Of a DNA stretch of 64,000 bases, positions 1 to 7,944 are shown in pieces; the stretch's first letter is position 1; each line of letters begins with the position of its first letter. The translations under genes and the position numbers were made by a program. Under the pieces are notes generated by a model, which was given only the letters and a program-made list of their open reading frames with translations, was not told the origin of the DNA and made no database searches. The DNA comes from Pyrenula massariospora (Eukaryota; Ascomycota; Eurotiomycetes; Pyrenulales; Pyrenulaceae). The stretch spans positions 682,001-746,000 of the forward strand of contig JAGFMI010000005.1 in the NCBI GenBank assembly GCA_021030905.1. The letters are read 5' to 3'.

Positions 1-708
1 CTCGTTCTTTACCTGTTCAATTTTCTCCCTACTCCACATCTCCTCACCTGGACGCTCCACATAGAATGCCTTGAACCCGCACGTCTTTGCGGCCTCTAGA
101 TCAGAGAGGTGAGCAGCGACCATAGCACACTCCGCTGGTTCGAGCTCTAATTTCTCTGCACCACCCCGATAGACCAACGGAGAAGGTTTGTAGGCCCTGA
201 ATTCCTCCGCGCTGGTGATCCGCTGGAATGGCAAGGGTCCTGTCTTTGCGAGATCGGACAATAGGGACAGATTTCCATTCGACAGCGAAGAAGTGAGATA
301 CTGAAGATTTAGCTTCCCAATCCCCGCCGCGGCATCCGGCCACGCCCTCAAGAAGTGCCAGACCAGTGAGATTTCGCGGATCTGAAAATCGTCCCAAAGC
401 CCCTCAAGCTCGAGCTCCCGCATTAATTCGAGAAAGGACCGGTAGTGGTGGTAATCGATAGACACAAATTCCGAATTCGGGTCATGATTGAGACAGAATT
501 CATAGTACTTGAGGCGCCACTTTTGTGCCACGCTGCCCCAGTCATGGGCGGTCATTTCAGAGGCCCGCAGACGTACCGTTGATGGAATGGAGGAGGTGCT
601 GGCGTTGAGGACTTCCTTACACTGCGTGTAGAGCGTGTCTGTCACGGTGGTACGCCAGTCGGTGCATGTTCCAAAGACGTCGAAGAAAAGGGCTTTGATA
701 GTTGACAT
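1..708 (-). CDS. Haloacid dehalogenase, type II (HAD superfamily), 3' end outside window
   Basis: Open from ATG at 708 to the left edge (236 codons, C-terminus missing). It carries the type II 2-haloacid dehalogenase signature in order: nucleophile motif FFDVFGTCTDWR with Asp10, motif II SSLSNGN near residue 150, the Lys of RAYKPSPL near 180, and the acidic motif MVAAHLSDLEAA near 200 followed by GFKAFYVERP. Known members are cytosolic and remove halogen hydrolytically from 2-haloacids; fungal paralogues often have unknown or phosphatase-like substrates, so the substrate cannot be told here. No intron is needed. It diverges from apsA across a 2.4 kb intergenic region. The family call is firm; the substrate is open. 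Confidence 0.88.
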   Translation of the reverse strand, partial: MSTIKALFFDVFGTCTDWRTTVTDTLYTQCKEVLNASTSSIPSTVRLRASEMTAHDWGSVAQKWRLKYYEFCLNHDPNSEFVSIDYHHYRSFLELMRELELEGLWDDFQIREISLVWHFLRAWPDAAAGIGKLNLQYLTSSLSNGNLSLLSDLAKTGPLPFQRITSAEEFRAYKPSPLVYRGGAEKLELEPAECAMVAAHLSDLEAAKTCGFKAFYVERPGEEMWSREKIEQVKNE

Positions 709-3074
709 GATTGGCGGTGACTGCGCTCTCCTGACGGTCAAGATGCTACTTGACGGACAGAAAAGTGACGCACAAGTGATAAAGTGAGAAGAATCAAGAT
801 TGAGACGACTCTGCCCAAGGAATAATCGGAACAGACACAGACTTACTATTGTGAGGAGCATGTGCAGCAGGTAAGCTCAGCTTTGCGGGTTCCGAGGTTT
901 GAGCGTCGACCATGACTGTGGAGTGACGCGTCTGTATTCCTTTTCCTCTGGATGACCCCGCCAGCTCTCTTCCCAAGCAACATTGTCGCCAACCCATTCA
1001 CATTTGGAGGACCAGGGTGATCGTGAACTCAAACCATTGCAACTCTGCTGTGTATCTCAACCTCGTTCAGCCTAATCGAGGTAGTTCCTCGCCACGCCGC
1101 TGTGGCTATCATGGCTCTTGGCCCTCTCCAACCCCTCGTTTCGGCCGTGCTCACGGCACGTCCTGTCTGCCAACCTTGAGGAGAAAAATCAGCCTCAAAT
1201 GAATTGCCGGCATCCGTGGCCGAAAGCACTCATTTTATAAAGACGAGCTGTCGACCCACTAGCCACTGAGCCGTTCGACAATGGCGGGTGGCTGCATGCG
1301 TCACCTGCAGTCCACATCACGGAACGCAGGCCTTCCCTCCAGCTGAAATCAAATCTCCGCCTCGCCGCCCCTGGTTGATCTCATTTTATTTCTAAATACC
1401 TGGCAAGCCTGTATATGAATCTATAGACGTATAGTACAGTTTTCAAGACATGAAACCCTTTGAGGAAATATTGGCAAAAGGCTATCCATTCCGTACGTAT
1501 TAAAAGACTTATGATTGCCTGCACATCGCCTTGATTTACAGTTTGGGAGGGCATTGGGTATTCACAAAACCCTTTTCCTACGGTGACAGACAAAGGTCAA
1601 GCACGCTCGTGTTTGCCATCGGTCTCGATCCTTACCTGGTCCATCGTGATCGCACACGATCCCTCTTACAAGATTCCCGATGAGCTTTTAAGCTTTGCAT
1701 GTTGGCCCCAATCAAGCACGCTCTTGGGCCTTTGCAATATGAGCATCTGCGGTGATAGCACCTGCGGCTCACACGCATCACCGCAGACGATGTCTCCTGG
1801 TCAAAACTTTGCCATGGAGACATGTCTGAGATAGAGAATCACATCGAGATTTGCATCTCCGTAGTCCAGAGAGTTTGGAAGGTCAATTAAGGTGAATGAG
1901 GCCGCGTCAGACCAATCGCTGTTTTCGCTGTACGATCGCTGCAGGCTTTAGTTTCCGGGGGCACAGAGCAGAACGCGGCTCACCAAGCGGACGCGACGGG
2001 CGCCTCGGGGCGGCCTCGCGTGTTTTGGCCTGTTAATTTCCAAGGCCCCCCGAACGCCGCACCGAACAGCTCCAGCGCCCCTCCTGCGTCTAGGGTAGCT
2101 TCTTGTCTGCACCCTAATATCTCCGCTGCACCAACACCATCACATCCTGACCCGACTCTCCCCTAGCTTTCCCCTGCCACGTAGCAGCAGAGACTGCATG
2201 CACCCCGGAGCCTAAAGAAGCTTGGGCTCACTAGTCGCGCTTGAACGCAACGGTCATGCTGCTGCCCTGGCAGATTCAGAATTCGTGCTCTTTGTCCTCA
2301 ATCCGCGGCGTCTGACGCTCGCCAACGTGGCTCCTAACGCCGCTTGATCTTACGATGAGTAAAGGATTGCCGGCGTTCCAAGTCAACGGTTTGGAAACTC
2401 TATTACCATCGGATACCCCTGAGCTCGCTCCCCGGAGCGGACTATACCTTCTGCGGCCTGGGGAGGTACCCTGTGATAGGGGACTTGGGCCGGCATCTGG
2501 CTCTTCCTCTCCACCATTCACAGCGCGCTTCTCCTAAAGCGTCTCTATCCCGCACATCCCCCAATCGATTCGCATCCAAAGTCCCCAATTCTGTTGACCA
2601 CACGGCCGTCATGGATTTTCCAAGGCCCTGCTAGACCGTAGATTTCACCAACGCTTTACCACTTGGCCCTTGACCCGTTTGGGCTGGGAAACGTGTAAGC
2701 AATGTGATCAACTCGTCCCTCTTCCTCCTAAAATTTTGGTGTCCGCGTAGCGTGGCTGTTGGTGGAGCTTCACAACCTGCTCCCCTCGATCCTGTTCCTA
2801 TGTCGTGTCTCGCGTTCTGAATATCTTTCTCTACAACTTTTCATTGCATGCTTGCATTTGGACTGACTTGACTCACTTCCTTTTTGCGACCTGCTGTCGC
2901 TGGTTCTTGCCCTGGTTGCGTTGACTGTTGCACAGACGCTGTAATACCAGATCTAAGGTTTCAAGGCCCTACCAGTTCGCGGATAGGGTGGTTGCGAACA
3001 GTGGATCCATCCCTAAAGGATTGCTCGGATTTGGAGAGCTTTTTGCTCTGCCTGATCCCAGATATGATGCATCG
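709..3074. other. Intergenic region between HAD and apsA genes
   Basis: About 2.4 kb with no convincing gene. Open frames are short, overlap on both strands and resemble no family I know. It must hold the promoter of the HAD gene at its left and that of apsA at its right. Pyrimidine-rich stretches around 2150-2180 and 2720-2790 look like core promoter or leader sequence. No tRNA or repeat was seen. Confidence 0.6.
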
Positions 3075-3126
3075 GTAACAACTACGCTTAATGGTTAATA
3101 AGAGCGGTGGCTTTATGGTCTTGCAG
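3075..3126 (+). other. Probable 5'-UTR intron of apsA
   Basis: A 52 bp segment starts with GTAACA and ends with TCTTGCAG, with a TTAAT-like branch site inside. It lies 19 nt upstream of the apsA start. Removing it deletes an upstream ATG at 3091 whose frame overlaps the main start. An in-frame TGA just before ATG 3146 supports that ATG as the first of the main frame. Confidence 0.5.
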
Positions 3127-3145
3127 CGGTTGAGGAGGAGAAAGG

Positions 3146-6100
3146 ATGGCTCTGGTACAAGACCCCAGCAAGCAGCATTTCGCAGTCTCAGATCCAATGT
3201 CACCCTCATTTCAGAGCTCATCAAGACCTGTATCGCGGAAGTCGCAGCGTGGCGGCGACCATATACATTTAGCGAGATCACCATCGCCGCCATCGCCTCC
3301 CTCCTCGCCCCCTGAACAGAACCATGAGCATTTATTTCGGAATAATGATTACAGCAATGGCATTGCAAACGTGACTGAGAAGGTTTCCCCGATCGACCCA
3401 AGGAGGTTCACCCCTACGTTGCATGCCTCTCTAGTCGGGGAAATTCTCTCTCTAAGGCGTGATCTGGAAACAAGGGCATCGGATATCGGAAATCTTGAAG
3501 AAGCTCTCTACAATGTCAGAAACGAGAAGGATGGCCTGGAAGAGGATTTGGCCGCGAGAACGAAGGAGATACGGAGTCTCAAACATCAGATCCAGCTTCT
3601 TGAAGGAGGAACGCTTTCCGCCTTAGATGACATTGCAAACGAAAGAAATAAAGCGCTGTCGGGGCAGGCTGATCTACGCGGTCGACTGGAGGTATCCCAG
3701 AAAAAGGCTAAGGAAAGAGAAGAAGAGATCGAGAAACAGAGAAAAGACTGGGAGCAGGAAAAGCTGGCCTGGGGAAATGAGCGTCGCATGCTCCAAAGAC
3801 AAGTTCATGTCACGGAAGGTCGACTTAAGACCGTCTTAGGCGAAATTACCAATGGACAGTTGACTGAGGACCAGTCACGTCCAGAGACTGCATCAAAAGA
3901 AGCAGGCGAAGAGGCAGATGAAGTGCGAAGTATCTCAGATCTTCCGCCACGACGTGGCCATCACCGGCGCCAGGCAAGTACGACATCTACCTCAACTTTG
4001 GATAGCGAAGGACGCACCCGCCGGGTGTCCTTCGCATCTTCTGCAGCTGCTCGCCCGAACCTATCTAAACGAGGTGACGCAAATCTGGCCGATGAGCTCG
4101 CTTTTGATGAAGATGAAGACGTGGACGATGCACACGAAAACGGCGCTGTTCCCTACTCTCCACCTGCTCTACCGGAGGAGAGATCACCTTCGGTTGCGTC
4201 AAGAACACATGGCTTGAAAGCCCGAAAATTACTTGGACTCTCGACAGACACCGTCGATTTCTCATTTCTTTCAGGACCAGAGACTGAACCTGACGAGGAA
4301 GTGGATGAACGTGAAAACCAGACATCAAGTCCTTTGCAGAAGAGAGAAATCCCGGAACCTCTTCAAAAACCTTCCTACCAAGATATAGGCGTTCAGTACA
4401 CTCCTCCGCCATCACCTGCTCCAGAACCTCTAAAGTTTGAAGAACAGCCAGGGAAGGCCCTGGAGGGTGCGGCTGCGCGTGGCGATCATTCCGCAAATCA
4501 AGGGCGAAAGCGCGTTTCACGGGTCTCAAGCCTCACGGAGGTTCGAGCGCAAGCCAAAACATCATCGATCTCCACACTTGACGCAACTTCTATTGCATGT
4601 CAGACCACAGAAGAGCTTCTTGATTCGCTATGGAAAAGCGGGCAAGAACAAAATAAAGCCTCGTTTGAGGATCAAGGCCCTAGATTGGAGGTTGAAGTGC
4701 ATTCTAGGGAAACGCAGACAGACGAGACCTCTTTGACCTCGGGTAATGATTCCGTCATTGACACGGCCGTTCCAACTATAGCAATTCATCCACCGCCGTC
4801 CAATCCGTCGTCGCCAAGAACGAGCGTGGTGCTCCCTCCACGAACTAAAAGCGTCTCATGCCAAGCGGTTCTCATCGATGTCACTCGCTACCGCTCCGCG
4901 GCTGTCCAGACAGAGGCAATTCGGGTCGACAAAAGGATGCCTTTACTTTCCTCAGCGCCATTACTCCCAGCTCCGATGATCGAGCGCCAATCTAAAGAAA
5001 AATCTGGGAAAAATGAAGGTAAGACGAAACCAAAGGCGCTTCGCGAGCCTCCACCTATTCCGCCAGCAATAGCTGAGAGCAAGCTGGTTGCCGAGGAATC
5101 CCAGGAGATAGATTCGTACCCTGGAAATAATGATAATGGCCCTCTTGCAAAGGGATCAAAAGCTGATGTGAAGAGACCTTTCCGGACGAGTAGCCTCTTT
5201 GCTGGTTTTGACTCTTCAAGCGAGCAGAATGCTCCAAAGCCGGACCCTCCAGCTTTTGATGAAGAAGACATTTTCCTCAATAGACCTCTGGCATCGTACA
5301 CTTTGAAGGCAGGCAAGATGGTGGCGAAGACGCCAAACCCTCCCATCGACGAGTCTGCAGAGGGTCGTAAAGCTGCGTTTACCGATGAAACGCCATTACC
5401 GTCTGAAATGGAAGGACAAGAATCGATCGCACCTCTGCCAGAAATCGGTGAGGCGTCAACTTCGGTAAGCGGAAAGAGAGCGGCTCATGATCGACCGAGA
5501 CCGTTGAAGCTTGCCTCTGGCTCAAAACAGCCAGACTTTAGACGAACCGCGATGGTATCCAATAGCTCGTCATTCCATCAAAACCGGGTCAGGAGCCCCA
5601 GCCTTCCAAGTAGTGTTGGATCTATGCCACCCTTCCCGGTACCAACCCGGGGCAGCTCAAGAAATGTCCGAATGTCTGGGAGTGAGGGCTCACAAAGTCC
5701 TACACGAATGGGGCGTGGCCAGGTCAGGAAAGGTGACAGCAGTGCAGATCTTCATTATCTGCCGCTGCGCAAGTCTCGATCGGCTATCAACGTGCCTCGC
5801 GTGGAGATTCCTGAATACCTTCCGAGCCGGTCTCCTCCGCCGTGGTCTCCTATGAGTGACGGCACTGAAGCGACCGACAGTCCTTCCCTGCCACCAATAC
5901 CGTCAAATGATGTCACGTGGCCGAGAGAGCAGCAATATTTGCGTAGCGCCTCGCACTATATGTACAGTCCATCGGCGGCAGAGTCATCGGACACTTCGTT
6001 CCAGCAAACTACCGTGGTTGATGCAATTGCTCAGACAATGGTTGGGGAATGGATGTGGAAATATGTTCGGAGACGGAAATCGTTCGGTATGACTGATTCT

Positions 6101-7387
6101 AGACAAGACTGGGAACCAGGGAAGAATTCAGAGGAGCTTTCAGCACATATCACCAGCACTGGTGTCCGGCACAAGCGGTGGGTATGGATTGAGCCCTACG
6201 AACGGTCCGTCATGTGGAGCACTAAACAGCCGACTACCGGGCCTGCGCTGTTGGGCAAGAGTGGCCGAAAATGTACGTCTTTGTTCCTTTATCTCTTCCT
6301 TTCCCATATGTTCTCTTCGCAAGCTAATTGGAAATTTTCACTAGTGGCTATTCAATCCGTACTCGACGTGCGTGACGATAATCCCCTTCCCAAGAATTCC
6401 TCCTCGTTTACCTCTAACACTCCGTCCCCATCCTCTATTCCTTTCAATCGCTCAATTCTTATCCTCACCCCCCAACGCGCTCTTAAGTTCACCGCAACAT
6501 CAGTCGAACGGCACTATGTGTGGCTGAACGCTCTCTCCTTCCTCTCCCACTCCCCCCTCTCCGTCTCCGACCTCTCTGCCATCCCCCCCGTACCCCAAGA
6601 AGAATTTGCCCCGGCACCCATGCTCAACGCCACCCTCCGCCGCCAACCTATCCGAGACTCTGTCCGCCTAGCCAAAGGCCGCGGCCGTGGCCGAGGACGG
6701 GGCGCCTACGGCGGCACCCGATCCTTCACCGCAGACCCCGTCCCAACCTCATCTTCTTACGGCCGCCAGTACCCCCCGCCACCCTTGCACATGAACACCA
6801 TCACCGACGTCGAATACCCCTCCCAGTCCCCCCTCGACCTCTCCTCCCCCGGGGACGCCCCCGCCGAGGCCCCCACCGTCCCCCGCTCCCGCCGCCACCG
6901 CGACCGCAGCAACACCGCGACGACCTCCTCCTCGTCCCGCCCCGGCCAATTCCGCAGCTTCTCGAGCAATGCTGCTCCGCCTATCCCGCCGATGTCCAGC
7001 GCGCGGCCCGCATTGAGTAATTACTCGTACTTCAACAATAACAGCGTGGCCAGCGGTGAGGACAGCAAGGCGTATTCGCGCAGCGGGAGCGGCGGCGGCG
7101 GTGGGGGGAGGGAGAGCCTGAGCCGGAAGGGGAGCGAGATCAGCAATGTCACCGCGGGGACGGGGGGCACGACGGGGGGTGGTAGTAGTGTGGTGGCGGC
7201 GAGTCGGTACTTTGATAGCGTGGGGACGGTGAGGATGGAGGCTTTTGTGGGGAGTCAGGGGAATAATGGGGGTGCGCTGAAGAGGGGGAAGAGGAAGGAT
7301 CGGAGTTTTTGGGGGATTGGGCCCGAGGAGGAAGGGGGCTCGGTTGGGGGTGGGGGTGGGGGTGGGGATCCGTTTAAGGGGTTCTAA
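3146..7387 (+). CDS. apsA: ApsA/Num1-like cell cortex protein with C-terminal PH domain
   Basis: Exons 3146-6272 and 6345-7387, about 1,389 aa. Order: a short Pro/Ser-rich head; a coiled coil at about 95-240 beginning SLVGEILSLRRDLETR; a long Ser/Pro-rich disordered middle with repeated xxQT motifs (about 414-590); a Mcp5/Num1-type PH domain from about 963 (MVGEWMWKYVRRR, RHKRWVWIEPYERSVMWS) to about 1,110 (RHYVWLNALSFLS); an RG-rich stretch; and a poly-Gly tail. ApsA/Num1 sits at the plasma membrane through its PH domain, captures dynein and mitochondria, and is needed for nuclear positioning. The 72 bp intron is a multiple of three without a stop, so unspliced RNA would stay in frame. It diverges from the HAD gene and converges with prp2. 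Confidence 0.9.
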   Translation: MALVQDPSKQHFAVSDPMSPSFQSSSRPVSRKSQRGGDHIHLARSPSPPSPPSSPPEQNHEHLFRNNDYSNGIANVTEKVSPIDPRRFTPTLHASLVGEILSLRRDLETRASDIGNLEEALYNVRNEKDGLEEDLAARTKEIRSLKHQIQLLEGGTLSALDDIANERNKALSGQADLRGRLEVSQKKAKEREEEIEKQRKDWEQEKLAWGNERRMLQRQVHVTEGRLKTVLGEITNGQLTEDQSRPETASKEAGEEADEVRSISDLPPRRGHHRRQASTTSTSTLDSEGRTRRVSFASSAAARPNLSKRGDANLADELAFDEDEDVDDAHENGAVPYSPPALPEERSPSVASRTHGLKARKLLGLSTDTVDFSFLSGPETEPDEEVDERENQTSSPLQKREIPEPLQKPSYQDIGVQYTPPPSPAPEPLKFEEQPGKALEGAAARGDHSANQGRKRVSRVSSLTEVRAQAKTSSISTLDATSIACQTTEELLDSLWKSGQEQNKASFEDQGPRLEVEVHSRETQTDETSLTSGNDSVIDTAVPTIAIHPPPSNPSSPRTSVVLPPRTKSVSCQAVLIDVTRYRSAAVQTEAIRVDKRMPLLSSAPLLPAPMIERQSKEKSGKNEGKTKPKALREPPPIPPAIAESKLVAEESQEIDSYPGNNDNGPLAKGSKADVKRPFRTSSLFAGFDSSSEQNAPKPDPPAFDEEDIFLNRPLASYTLKAGKMVAKTPNPPIDESAEGRKAAFTDETPLPSEMEGQESIAPLPEIGEASTSVSGKRAAHDRPRPLKLASGSKQPDFRRTAMVSNSSSFHQNRVRSPSLPSSVGSMPPFPVPTRGSSRNVRMSGSEGSQSPTRMGRGQVRKGDSSADLHYLPLRKSRSAINVPRVEIPEYLPSRSPPPWSPMSDGTEATDSPSLPPIPSNDVTWPREQQYLRSASHYMYSPSAAESSDTSFQQTTVVDAIAQTMVGEWMWKYVRRRKSFGMTDSRQDWEPGKNSEELSAHITSTGVRHKRWVWIEPYERSVMWSTKQPTTGPALLGKSGRKCTSLFLYLFLSHMFSSQANWKFSLVAIQSVLDVRDDNPLPKNSSSFTSNTPSPSSIPFNRSILILTPQRALKFTATSVERHYVWLNALSFLSHSPLSVSDLSAIPPVPQEEFAPAPMLNATLRRQPIRDSVRLAKGRGRGRGRGAYGGTRSFTADPVPTSSSYGRQYPPPPLHMNTITDVEYPSQSPLDLSSPGDAPAEAPTVPRSRRHRDRSNTATTSSSSRPGQFRSFSSNAAPPIPPMSSARPALSNYSYFNNNSVASGEDSKAYSRSGSGGGGGGRESLSRKGSEISNVTAGTGGTTGGGSSVVAASRYFDSVGTVRMEAFVGSQGNNGGALKRGKRKDRSFWGIGPEEEGGSVGGGGGGGDPFKGF
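7346..7367 (+). repeat. G-quadruplex-type G-tract repeat at the 3' end of apsA
   Basis: Four runs of 5, 5, 5 and 4 guanines are separated by single T residues on the coding strand. They encode part of the poly-Gly tail a few codons before the stop. By the usual rule (four G-runs of at least three, short loops) this is a strong quadruplex motif in DNA and mRNA. Confidence 0.85.
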
Positions 7388-7944
7388 AGAACACATACAT
7401 GGGGTGTTGTACAGAATTTGTCGCCTGGGAGTGTGCAAAGTTCATCGTTCGGGACTGTTTTGTTTTCTGAAGGTTTTCATTCATCAGTGGTGTGAACTGA
7501 TGAATGCCTTGTACGACGCCTTTATGAGAAGGCAACGGCTTCTTTTCTTCCAAACGCTCTGGTATCAGCATGTCACTTACCGACCTACGGCAAGGTTTCT
7601 GGCGTGGGGCACATAATACAGGATTTTCGACTCCACGGTCTGGCTTTTGGGGGATAACATTTGTACATGATTCTGGGAGCTTGGACAGGGGCAAAAGGGA
7701 GCTGGGTTAATGTAAATACCTGGCGTGCATACCAATGTCTATGAGTAAGTCTAGTGAAATCGAAGGAAAAGTTCTTAGAAAAGCTTCAAAAGTCGTTCAT
7801 TTTACGTTTCTTTCGTGATCCGGGTATCATGCCATAACGTTGCTTGCCAGCCCCATATGCAATGGTACAAATACGTAGCTTACACATGCTCCCACAATTC
7901 TTTCAGTGTAAGCCTAGTTCTCTGATATCATAAGTCGTCTTTAA
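7388..7944. other. Convergent 3' intergenic region, apsA/prp2
   Basis: 557 bp between two stop codons on opposite strands. It is AT-richer than the flanking genes and should hold both 3' UTRs and polyadenylation sites. No gene or RNA recognised. Confidence 0.6.

Noticed and set aside
6749-7438. 229-codon frame on the minus strand
   Set aside because: Lies opposite the GC- and repeat-rich end of apsA; composition mirrors that coding strand and there is no family likeness.
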